From positions 1 to 5,821 of the forward strand of contig JACMLK010000102.1 of assembly GCA_014379665.1 (NCBI GenBank): 5,821 nucleotides of DNA, read 5' to 3'. Shown in pieces: positions 1-5,001 of this stretch. A model generated the notes under the pieces. It ran no database searches and was not told where the DNA came from. It worked only from the letters and a program-made list of their open reading frames with translations. The DNA is from Saprospiraceae bacterium. GTDB taxonomy: Bacteria; Bacteroidota; Bacteroidia; Chitinophagales; Saprospiraceae. The translations under genes and the position numbers were made by a program. Numbering within the stretch: the stretch's first letter is position 1; each line of letters starts with the position of its first letter.

Positions 1-26
1 ATTCAATAAATTATTTTATAGCATCT

Positions 27-584
27 ATGACCACCACCCCTGCTTCAAATAATCACATCCCCGGCATACTCACCCTTCAAAGTAAATACCTGTTTGTCAA
101 TCTTTCGGCTGATGAACGGAAAAAGGGATTTGTCACCACACCATTTACAGAAGCACAGATAGAAGAAGTAATTAAAGATAACGGATTGTTTGTGGCACTG
201 GATGATAGTTTAGTGGTCGGATATGCTTTTGCAGGTACATGGGAGTATTTTACACCGTGGCCCATCTTCCCTTTTATGATTGACAGGCTTACCGGACAAC
301 AATTCGGAAGTGTAGTCATTTCTGAGTCCAATACTTTTCAGTATGGTCCGGTTTGTATTGATGAAGCGTATAGAGGTAGCGGGCTTTTTAATCAGTTATT
401 TGAAGAAATGCGGCTTTCGATGCGCGAAAGATTTTCAGTTGGGTTGACCTTTATCAATCAGGTTAATACACATTCCTATTATGCGCATACGCGAAAGTTG
501 GGTATGCAAGTGATAGACTCATTTTCTTTCAATGGAAATGTGTATGATGCTTTGGGGTTTGATACATCAAAAACTGTACTTTGA
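27..584 (+). CDS. GNAT-family N-acetyltransferase-like protein
   Basis: This 185-residue protein looks like a GNAT acyl-CoA-dependent acetyltransferase, probably cytosolic, with unknown substrate. The visible signature is the acetyl-CoA binding segment at about residues 105-128: a strand (QYGPVCID) followed by YRGSGLFNQLFEEMR, a variant of the R/Q-x-x-G-x-G/A loop and following helix. The N-terminus (HIPGILTLQSKYL, residues 10-22) fits the first GNAT helix, and residues 54-70 (LFVALDDSLVVGYAFAG) fit the central strand pair. Length is normal for the family. The ATG at 27 gives a sensible N-terminus, but no in-frame stop lies between it and the window edge, so an upstream start cannot be excluded. 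Its stop lies only 8 bp from the stop of the convergent cupin gene. Family assignment is fairly good; the specific reaction cannot be told. Confidence 0.75.
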   Translation: MTTTPASNNHIPGILTLQSKYLFVNLSADERKKGFVTTPFTEAQIEEVIKDNGLFVALDDSLVVGYAFAGTWEYFTPWPIFPFMIDRLTGQQFGSVVISESNTFQYGPVCIDEAYRGSGLFNQLFEEMRLSMRERFSVGLTFINQVNTHSYYAHTRKLGMQVIDSFSFNGNVYDALGFDTSKTVL

Positions 585-592
585 TCGTCACC

Positions 593-931
593 TCATTTTA
601 AAAAGTCTACGTCGATGATGAAAAGCTTTACTCCGTGTTCTGAATATGATCTGTGAGAACTGAGATCATCGGATACAATATAGGTCATACCTTTAGTCAT
701 GTGATAGTTTCCGCCGGTTTCAAGTTCGCTATCAAAAGATCCTTCTATACAATGGACTATATGGCCTTTTTTACACCAATGATCGGCGAGGTATCCCGGA
801 GAATATTCTACCATTCGGAGTCTTAACCCGTTAAATTTCAATGTTTGCCAGTAGGCTACTCCGGTTTTACCTTTATGTTCGGTTTTTTCAACAGTTGACC
901 AATCAATGGTTTGGAATAATATTGGGTTCAT
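593..931 (-). CDS. Small cupin-fold protein (DHCW/DHWC-motif cupin)
   Basis: This 112-residue single-domain protein resembles the small cupins that databases name 'DHCW motif cupin fold protein'. The family hallmark is seen as ADHWCKKGH at residues 49-57, followed by HCIEG (60-64), corresponding to the first cupin motif. The second half carries the GMTYIVSDDLSSHRS segment (81-95), with His93 a candidate for the second cupin motif, and ends in a beta-strand (VKLFIIDVDF). Candidate metal ligands are His51, His57, His60 and His93. There is no signal peptide, so it is probably cytosolic. No reaction is established for this family as far as I know. The ATG at 931 immediately precedes the family-like N-terminus MNPILFQTIDWS. 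It is convergent with the acetyltransferase gene, with 8 bp between stops and no room for a separate terminator. It appears monocistronic, with the repeat-rich region upstream. Confidence 0.8.
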   Translation of the reverse strand: MNPILFQTIDWSTVEKTEHKGKTGVAYWQTLKFNGLRLRMVEYSPGYLADHWCKKGHIVHCIEGSFDSELETGGNYHMTKGMTYIVSDDLSSHRSYSEHGVKLFIIDVDFLK

Positions 932-980
932 AATATGAGTTTTACGGATGGAAGATGATTGAAAGTATTATTTCTTTTTG

Positions 981-988
981 CAAATATA
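981..988 (-). promoter_or_regulatory. Possible -7 box for the cupin gene
   Basis: Read on the minus strand, this is TATATTTG, an exact match to the Bacteroidota -7 consensus TAnnTTTG, about 50 nt upstream of the cupin ATG. I find no convincing TTG -33 element at the usual spacing, so this is a half-supported promoter call. Confidence 0.35.
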
Positions 989-1051
989 TGGAATGCGTTT
1001 AAAAGCGGTTTATATAACTTTAGATTTGACTTGGCCGACTCCAATGATTAC

Positions 1052-1064
1052 GCCCATACAGGGC
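1052..1064. repeat. Short palindrome GCCC/GGGC
   Basis: GCCC (1052-1055) and GGGC (1061-1064) form a 4-bp stem around ATACA. It is weak alone, but it is the first of three palindromes spaced within 82 bp, which makes it more likely to be part of a compound REP-like unit. Confidence 0.4.
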
Positions 1065-1084
1065 TGTAATTTGCATATTTCTTC

Positions 1085-1112
1085 ACAAGATAGGGCTTGC
1101 ACCCTATCTTGT
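1085..1112. repeat. Perfect 11-bp inverted repeat, 6-nt loop
   Basis: ACAAGATAGGG (1085-1095) pairs perfectly with CCCTATCTTGT (1102-1112) around the loop CTTGCA. No run of T follows on either strand, so it does not look like an intrinsic terminator. It is better explained as a REP-like palindromic unit. Both neighbouring genes are hundreds of bases away. Confidence 0.8.
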
Positions 1113-1120
1113 AATATGGC

Positions 1121-1133
1121 GGCCTTTCAGGCC
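1121..1133. repeat. Short palindrome GGCCT/AGGCC
   Basis: GGCCT (1121-1125) and AGGCC (1129-1133) form a 5-bp GC-rich stem with a TTC loop, 8 bp after the perfect 11-bp inverted repeat. It is probably part of the same compound palindromic unit. Confidence 0.5.
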
Positions 1134-1310
1134 TATTTAGAAAATTGATTTTTCAAGGGCTGAAAAGGTTCAAGTCAATTGTCTCAAAATTTTAACTGGT
1201 GCTCATAACATATGGATGGCTTTGTATCCGGGAATAGACAGAGTTCTTTCTGCTTCATGAGGCACATCATCTTTTTACCATTTTTCAACTCTTACATAAT
1301 AAAACTACGT

Positions 1311-1333
1311 ATAGTGCGACTCCTCTAGAGTCG
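1311..1333. repeat. Hairpin repeat, copy 1 of 2
   Basis: A 23-bp unit beginning ATAGTGCGACT. CGACTC (1317-1322) pairs with GAGTCG (1328-1333) around CTCTA. It matches the unit at 1362-1384 at 20 of 23 positions. Two of the three differences fall on opposite sides of the same stem pair, C1322-G1328 here versus T-A in copy 2, so pairing is preserved. Confidence 0.75.
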
Positions 1334-1361
1334 AAAAAATAAATTCATTTCCATTTCTAAC

Positions 1362-1384
1362 ATAGTGCGACTTCTCTGAAGTCG
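1362..1384. repeat. Hairpin repeat, copy 2 of 2
   Basis: This is the second 23-bp unit, 51 bp after the first. CGACTTC (1368-1374) pairs with GAAGTCG (1378-1384) around a TCT loop, giving a 7-bp stem. The T1373-A1379 pair replaces the C-G pair of copy 1. The third difference (G1378 versus A1327) adds an apical pair here. Confidence 0.75.
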
Positions 1385-1395
1385 TAAGGGTAGTA

Positions 1396-1408
1396 ATCCC
1401 GGAGGGAT
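1396..1408. repeat. Small hairpin ATCCC/GGGAT
   Basis: ATCCC (1396-1400) and GGGAT (1404-1408) form a 5-bp stem around GGA, 11 bp after the second hairpin repeat. The loop and 3' arm contain GGAGG, but no start codon opens a credible gene downstream, so I do not read it as a ribosome binding site. Confidence 0.45.
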
Positions 1409-1560
1409 AAAACTAAATTTGAAATAAATGAACTCCACATTTCATGATCCTTATCGTTTACACATTTCATAGGGGGAAGCTTTTCTATGTCTAAATCGAA
1501 CAAAGAATTGAAATTTATTAAAGAATTACGTACAAATGCCAGACATGCGAGTCACCCTTC

Positions 1561-1568
1561 CTTTTCAA
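1561..1568. repeat. Left 8-bp target-site duplication
   Basis: CTTTTCAA immediately precedes the 17-bp left terminal repeat and is repeated directly at 1791-1798 immediately after the right one. The shared bases extend to 10 (CCTTTTCAAG) if the outermost bases of the terminal repeats are counted, so 8 bp is the parsimonious reading. Confidence 0.7.
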
Positions 1569-1585
1569 GCTACCGTTTACACACA
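1569..1585. repeat. Left terminal inverted repeat
   Basis: GCTACCGTTTACACACA is the exact reverse complement of 1774-1790. Pairing stops on both sides (A1568 against C1791, T1586 against T1773), so the repeat is exactly 17 bp. Confidence 0.85.
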
Positions 1586-1673
1586 TCTTAGGGGGAAGTT
1601 TTTTTATTCCTAAATCGGTCAAAGAATATCTATTTATTAAAGAATTGAGTTCAAAAGCAAGGCATGCGAGTCA

Positions 1674-1695
1674 CCCTTCCTTTTCAAGGGAAGGG
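1674..1695. repeat. Intact core hairpin of the element
   Basis: CCCTTCCTT (1674-1682) pairs with AAGG and GAAGGG arms (1686-1695) around TTC, giving nine pairs with a single bulged G at 1690. The 26 bases that include the left arm (1663-1688) are identical in the older copy at 1544-1569, where this hairpin is the site broken by the insertion. Confidence 0.65.
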
Positions 1696-1773
1696 CCGGG
1701 GATGGGTAAAAAACGCCAAAAGAAGACGCCCAATATTTTGTACAATCCCAGAATAAATCAGATAGTTGACACT

Positions 1774-1790
1774 TGTGTGTAAACGGTAGC
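1774..1790. repeat. Right terminal inverted repeat
   Basis: TGTGTGTAAACGGTAGC is the exact reverse complement of the left end at 1569-1585. It is followed directly by CTTTTCAA. Confidence 0.85.
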
Positions 1791-1798
1791 CTTTTCAA
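1791..1798. repeat. Right 8-bp target-site duplication
   Basis: CTTTTCAA is identical to 1561-1568 and continues into GGGAAGG, the right arm of the hairpin that the insertion split. Confidence 0.7.
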
Positions 1799-1814
1799 GG
1801 GAAGGTGGGGATGG

Positions 1815-1828
1815 TTAAAATATTTTAA
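1815..1828. repeat. 14-bp AT-only palindrome
   Basis: TTAAAATATTTTAA is a perfect palindrome at the point where homology to the younger element fades out. In AT-rich DNA this may be chance, and no function is inferred. Confidence 0.3.
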
Positions 1829-1959
1829 ATACAGGCACTAACACCCAAAACTGGAAGTGGGTCGGCCTGCCAGCCATTTATAGTCAGGTAGGGATGAGTT
1901 ATCCGAAAAGATTTGAACATTGATACCGAATAGAATTAAAGAAAAAGAACCATGACAAC

Positions 1960-2556
1960 TCAATTCACCTTTTCCCACAATTTGAGTTTGCCGTCAAAGT
2001 CTGTGGACTTCAGTTTGTAACTTTCCGGTACTTCAGTCAGGTAACTGAAATACGTAGCGAGTCTGGTACCTGAAGGCATATTGTTTAACTGAACTTTTAC
2101 ATGGGCATTGTAGGTGTTGTAAAAGGTGCGATTGAGTGGTATTTCGTCATTGATCCGGTCAGGGATGCTAATGTTTTCCTGAAACGAATTAAAAATATAA
2201 AAGGCATCATATACCTGAAAAGAAATCGTGTTAATATTGGCGAGTACGAATTCCACATTTTCCAATTGGTAATTTTCTGAAATTTCATTTGCTGCCTTAT
2301 GAAAACTTTCCCTTAGCTCTACGCCAACAAATATTCCCTCACTGCACACCGATCCTATCATACAGAATTTGCCTGCACCCGATCCGATATCAAGCACTTT
2401 TGTACCATTTTTGGATGCCAGATATTTTGCAGCTATGATGGACACTTCCACTGGTGTAAAATGTATTTCTGAAGTTTCCCTTATGTCATCATTATACAAG
2501 CTGTCAAACTCTGTATCACTTATTTCTTCATTGGATTTTAGACGCTCAAAGATCAA
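1960..2556 (-). CDS. Class I SAM-dependent methyltransferase
   Basis: This 198-residue protein is predicted to transfer a methyl group from S-adenosylmethionine; the acceptor is unknown. The Rossmann SAM-binding motif I is clear (VLDIGSGAGKF, residues 54-64). It is followed by an acidic residue at the end of strand 2 (FVGVE, Glu80) and a motif IV-like segment (YDAFYIFNSFQEN, 116-128). The N-terminal helical segment with HFTPVEV (32-38) also fits stand-alone Bacteroidota methyltransferases. The start is unusual: TTG at 2556 is the only credible in-frame start, because TAA lies five codons upstream and no ATG lies before the motifs. An ATG (2562-2560) sits six bases upstream of it in another frame and hits TGA after three codons. 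The thioredoxin-like gene ends 65 bp upstream on the same strand, so co-transcription is possible. A 5-bp stem (CCGCT/AGCGG, 2572-2595) lies in that gap. Confidence 0.8.
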   Translation of the reverse strand: MIFERLKSNEEISDTEFDSLYNDDIRETSEIHFTPVEVSIIAAKYLASKNGTKVLDIGSGAGKFCMIGSVCSEGIFVGVELRESFHKAANEISENYQLENVEFVLANINTISFQVYDAFYIFNSFQENISIPDRINDEIPLNRTFYNTYNAHVKVQLNNMPSGTRLATYFSYLTEVPESYKLKSTDFDGKLKLWEKVN

Positions 2557-2621
2557 GGGTTCATTATTTTACCGCTAAATTATTCATAAAAGCGGGTGGT
2601 GTGATGTTTTATTAAATTGCC

Positions 2622-4031
2622 CTATGATTCGCTTGCAGTTTTCAGGATAGCATATATTTTCTCCTCAGAGGGTCTGGGGGCATTGGCATCTAAGATTTTC
2701 CCATCTGTTCCGATAATAATAAATCTGGGTATGGATTGGATCAGATAATCAGTTGCTAAGGTTGAAGACCAGTTACCTTCTGCAAATAATTGAATTCCAT
2801 GCATATTCTTTTCTTTTACCATAGTCTGCCAGGCCGTTTTGTCCTGATCAAGTGAAATACTTACAAAGGCAATTTTATCTGATCCGGTAAAGCTGGTTTC
2901 GAGTTTTTCAAGGGCAGGTAATTCTCTGAGACATGGCCCGCACCACGTGGCCCACACATCTATGTATATGACTTTCCCGCGGAGACTTTCTAAAGACACC
3001 TTTTTATTTTGAATAGAAAAGTATTCAAAACCAGGTGCTGTTTTTCCTTTGATTAGGTGATCCCATGTCAGGTATAGTTGATTGATTTCATCCAGATACT
3101 GCGTATTTGTCTGGGCATTTCTGTATTTGTCTACCAGCATGGATGCATCATTGATCGACTGCTCAATGGTTTCTTTCATCAGATTGTAATAAAGTAAGGA
3201 CTTTAATTCAGGATCGGTAAATAATGTTGAAATATTATCAAATGTACGGACCGGTAGAGGCGTATCTACCTGATTTGTATCTGATGCTGTTTTAAAATGA
3301 AGATAGGAAGTTATAAATTCTTTAAAAGAAGGAACGAAGAGTTGCTCGTGCCGGTCAATCTCAAGATTCTGAAAAAAACTTTCATAAGAGTCAGTGAGGA
3401 CCAAAGTACTGTCAGGCATCAGGTATTCATAATATTCCGGATAATTCATTTTAAGAATAGCCGCATCGTATGAAAGTTCTTCTGATATAAGTTCGGCAAA
3501 GATTTCATCAAACGGGCCATTTTTTTTCTGGTATTCCTGTTGATCATCAAGAAAAACCTGTTGTCTGGTTTCAACCGCTTTGACAAATTCAGGTTCTTTC
3601 ATGGAGAAAAACTTCTGAAAATCTTTAGGTTCGCTTTCTGATTTAAGATTTTCGAAATGCACTAAATAATTATTCTCCAGCGCATGACTGCCTTTAAAAG
3701 GTGCTCCGGCAAACGGGTCACGGTAATCAGTTATCAGTGATATTCTGTCCCCGGGAACTATAAATACATGCATCTTCTGATCGCCCACTTCAAGGGTATA
3801 AATGCCACTCTTATCCAATTCAGTCTGGATAAAAAATTTGCCTTCCTGATCTATAGTCCCTTTTATTTCATGGGTTCCTCTTAGTATGATTACCAGCGCA
3901 GGTGGAGAAGTGATGTGACCTTCCACTATAGTGGTGGTAGGTTGGTATTCTTTCGATTTATTTTTACAACCGGTATTAAAGAAGACTAATACCGACATTG
4001 CAACTATACTTATGAGGTATATATTTTTCAT
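2622..4031 (-). CDS. TlpA-family thiol:disulfide oxidoreductase, probable lipoprotein
   Basis: This 469-residue envelope thioredoxin-fold protein is likely to reduce or exchange disulfides on exported proteins. The N-terminus MKNIYLISIVAMSVLVFFNTGC is a signal peptide with a lipobox-like FNTGC, so Cys22 is the probable lipidated residue, although Asn at -3 is atypical. Residues about 35-105 are beta-rich, like the DUF4369-type N-terminal domain of Bacteroidota TlpA proteins. Residues about 120-325 are helical and unassigned. The thioredoxin/AhpC-TSA domain (about 330-465) has KVIYIDVWATWCGPC, with the active-site CGPC at 364-367, and the cis-proline loop QSIPRF (Pro435). I chose the ATG at 4031. 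The frame stays open to a TTG at 4085, but the extra 18 residues would bury the signal peptide. It lies 106 bp downstream of rsmE and may have its own promoter (TAAATTTA at 4061-4068 is a near -7 box). The partner substrate is unknown. Confidence 0.85.
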   Translation of the reverse strand: MKNIYLISIVAMSVLVFFNTGCKNKSKEYQPTTTIVEGHITSPPALVIILRGTHEIKGTIDQEGKFFIQTELDKSGIYTLEVGDQKMHVFIVPGDRISLITDYRDPFAGAPFKGSHALENNYLVHFENLKSESEPKDFQKFFSMKEPEFVKAVETRQQVFLDDQQEYQKKNGPFDEIFAELISEELSYDAAILKMNYPEYYEYLMPDSTLVLTDSYESFFQNLEIDRHEQLFVPSFKEFITSYLHFKTASDTNQVDTPLPVRTFDNISTLFTDPELKSLLYYNLMKETIEQSINDASMLVDKYRNAQTNTQYLDEINQLYLTWDHLIKGKTAPGFEYFSIQNKKVSLESLRGKVIYIDVWATWCGPCLRELPALEKLETSFTGSDKIAFVSISLDQDKTAWQTMVKEKNMHGIQLFAEGNWSSTLATDYLIQSIPRFIIIGTDGKILDANAPRPSEEKIYAILKTASES

Positions 4032-4122
4032 AATGATGATTTGATTTTTCTGAAGCCATGTAAATTTAGGTTCAATAATCGACAATTATGGTATATCAGA
4101 CTGAAAGTAGGTATTATTTGAA

Positions 4123-4145
4123 CTTGTTTAACAAAGTTTAACAAG
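4123..4145. terminator. Hairpin across the rsmE stop codon, possible weak terminator
   Basis: CTTGTT-T-AAC and GTT-T-AACAAG form nine base pairs with one T-T mismatch and an AAA loop. The rsmE stop codon (4138-4140, minus strand) lies within it. The stem is AT-rich and no strong U-tract follows on the minus strand (TTCAAATAAT), so any termination would be weak. It could instead help protect the 3' end or be chance. Confidence 0.3.
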
Positions 4146-4845
4146 ATTGCGTTGTTTTGAGTTTCATTTGTATCAATGCCATTATCCCGGCAGTTTCGGT
4201 TCGGAGCCTTGACTCTCCGAGAGATACGGGTATAAATTGGTGAGCCAATGCGAGATTTATTTCTTCACCTGTAAAATCACCTTCGGGTCCGATCAGCGCA
4301 ATGCTGTGTCCGGACAGATGGCCAGCATGAATGATCTGATCAGTAGGGCCATCACAATAAGCTATAAATTTGTGTGTGTACTGTTCAGATGTTTTAATGA
4401 GTTCAAAAAGATTTTGAATATAGGAGATGGCAGGGAGATGAACATTCAGGGATTGTTTCATAGCAGATACCATGATTTTTTCTAACCTTGCCGGATTATA
4501 AGACTTTTTTTCAGTTCGTTTTGCCTGAAAAAGTACAATAGATGATATACCGATTTCTACCGCTTTTTCTACAAACCATTCAATACGGGCAGCATTTTTT
4601 GTTGGAGAGATGGCGATGGTCACCCCAGGTTCAACTGGTGGCTTGAAAACTGTTTCAACGATCTGACATTGGGTTTGGTTTTTACTGATTGAGACTATAG
4701 TACAGGTGAAAATATGCCCCTTGCCGTCTGTGACAAATATCTGATCATTTAATTGTTTTCGTAAAACTTTCGTACAGTGCTGATGTTCATCTTCAGCGAG
4801 CACGATGCATTCATCACTCTTTAATGTGGAATAAAAAAGAAACAT
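4138..4845 (-). CDS. rsmE: 16S rRNA (uracil-1498-N3)-methyltransferase RsmE
   Basis: RsmE methylates N3 of U1498 in helix 44 of 16S rRNA using SAM, acting on the small ribosomal subunit. This 235-residue protein has the family's normal length and both domains. The N-terminal PUA-like RNA-binding part contains HQHCTKVLR (residues 21-29) and VTDGKG. The C-terminal SPOUT (knotted) domain contains KNAARIEWFVEKAVEIGI (83-100), the SAM-site motif IGPEGDFTGEE (185-195) and the knot signature SLGESRLRTETA (208-219). I chose the ATG at 4845 because it gives MFLFYS, matching the M-x-LFY start usual in relatives. An in-frame ATG at 4863 would add only MKKLTL and cannot be ruled out. It is the first gene of the minus-strand series and divergent from rseP, sharing about 150 bp of upstream DNA. 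Confidence 0.93.
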   Translation of the reverse strand: MFLFYSTLKSDECIVLAEDEHQHCTKVLRKQLNDQIFVTDGKGHIFTCTIVSISKNQTQCQIVETVFKPPVEPGVTIAISPTKNAARIEWFVEKAVEIGISSIVLFQAKRTEKKSYNPARLEKIMVSAMKQSLNVHLPAISYIQNLFELIKTSEQYTHKFIAYCDGPTDQIIHAGHLSGHSIALIGPEGDFTGEEINLALAHQFIPVSLGESRLRTETAGIMALIQMKLKTTQSC

Positions 4846-4912
4846 TAGCGTCAATTTTTTCATAAAGCTATGATTATTCTCAAAAGCATGGCATCATTGT
4901 GCAATATTAAAG

Positions 4913-4920
4913 TAAATTTG
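4913..4920 (+). promoter_or_regulatory. Likely -7 box of the rseP promoter
   Basis: TAAATTTG matches the Bacteroidota -7 consensus TAnnTTTG exactly and lies 81 bp before the rseP ATG, implying a leader of roughly 75 nt. The nearest upstream TTG (4897-4899) is only 13 bp away, shorter than the usual spacing, so the -33 half is weak. Confidence 0.45.
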
Positions 4921-5001
4921 CGTCCTTATTTTCGAACTATTTCAAAATATTGTTCGTTAAAGATTGTCGTTATTAATCATTTGTGAAATAAAATTCCAAA
5001 C

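Larger units (their letters stand above)
1569..1790. mobile_element. 222-bp MITE-like element, no coding capacity
   Basis: A compact element bounded by perfect 17-bp terminal inverted repeats and flanked by an 8-bp direct duplication (CTTTTCAA). It encodes no transposase and no credible ORF, so it would have to be moved in trans. Its interior has an AT-rich left part, a conserved core with a hairpin (1674-1695), a G-rich tract (GGGCCGGGGATGGG, 1693-1706) and an AT-rich right part. Removing the element plus one duplication joins CACCCTTCCTTTTCAA to GGGAAGG, reproducing the continuous sequence found inside the element itself at 1673-1694. An 8-bp duplication occurs in several insertion-sequence families, and I cannot assign the parent transposase from these ends. 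Confidence 0.75.
1450..1820. mobile_element. Older, diverged copy of the MITE-like element, split by insertion
   Basis: Positions 1453-1569 align without gaps to 1572-1688 inside the younger element, with 97 of 117 bases identical by hand count. The left end keeps a decayed terminal repeat (ATCGTTTACACA at 1453-1464). The copy is interrupted after 1568 by the younger element and resumes at about 1791. The resumed part (GGGAAGG, GGGGATGG, TTAAAA up to about 1820) matches the younger copy's 1688-1713 with a two-base gap. Beyond about 1820 the match is lost. No right-hand terminal repeat is visible near 1900, where it would be expected, so the right half is decayed or deleted. Confidence 0.65.
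932..1959. other. Repeat-rich non-coding stretch
   Basis: About 1 kb without a credible gene on either strand. From left to right it holds a possible minus-strand promoter (near 985), three short palindromes (1052-1133), a plain stretch with nothing recognised (1134-1310), a pair of hairpin repeats plus a third small hairpin (1311-1408), a nested pair of MITE-like elements (about 1450-1820), and a tail of about 140 bp with only an AT-rich palindrome at its left end. The downstream flank holds the ends of minus-strand genes, so the stretch separates the 5' end of the cupin gene from the 3' end of the methyltransferase gene. Confidence 0.8.

Noticed and set aside
77..331. Minus-strand ORF inside the acetyltransferase gene
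   Set aside because: Fully antisense to a convincing GNAT-like protein, with no recognisable motif of its own.
1085..1112. Intrinsic terminator
   Set aside because: The stem is strong, but no T-run follows on either strand and no gene ends nearby.
1396..1430. GGAGG followed downstream by ATG (1429), a possible small gene
   Set aside because: The GGAGG belongs to a palindrome and lies too far from the ATG. The frame from that ATG (MNSTFHDPYRLHIS) stops after 14 codons.
1453..1688. Possible CRISPR or satellite array from the 119-bp spaced direct repeat
   Set aside because: There are only two copies, each about 117 bp long with no spacer between them, and the arrangement is explained by nested insertion of one element into another.
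1766..1771. TTGACA, a sigma70-like -35 box near the right end of the element
   Set aside because: No matching -10 at correct spacing, and Bacteroidota promoters use a different consensus.
1569..1790. Assignment of the element to the IS256 family from the TTTACACA motif and 8-bp duplication
   Set aside because: The motif runs in the opposite direction relative to the ends as I remember them for IS256, and 8-bp duplications occur in several families. Left unassigned.
4032..4085. TTG-initiated N-terminal extension of the thioredoxin-like protein
   Set aside because: The ATG at 4031 opens directly onto a signal peptide with a lipobox-like cysteine; the extension would place 18 charged or polar residues before it.
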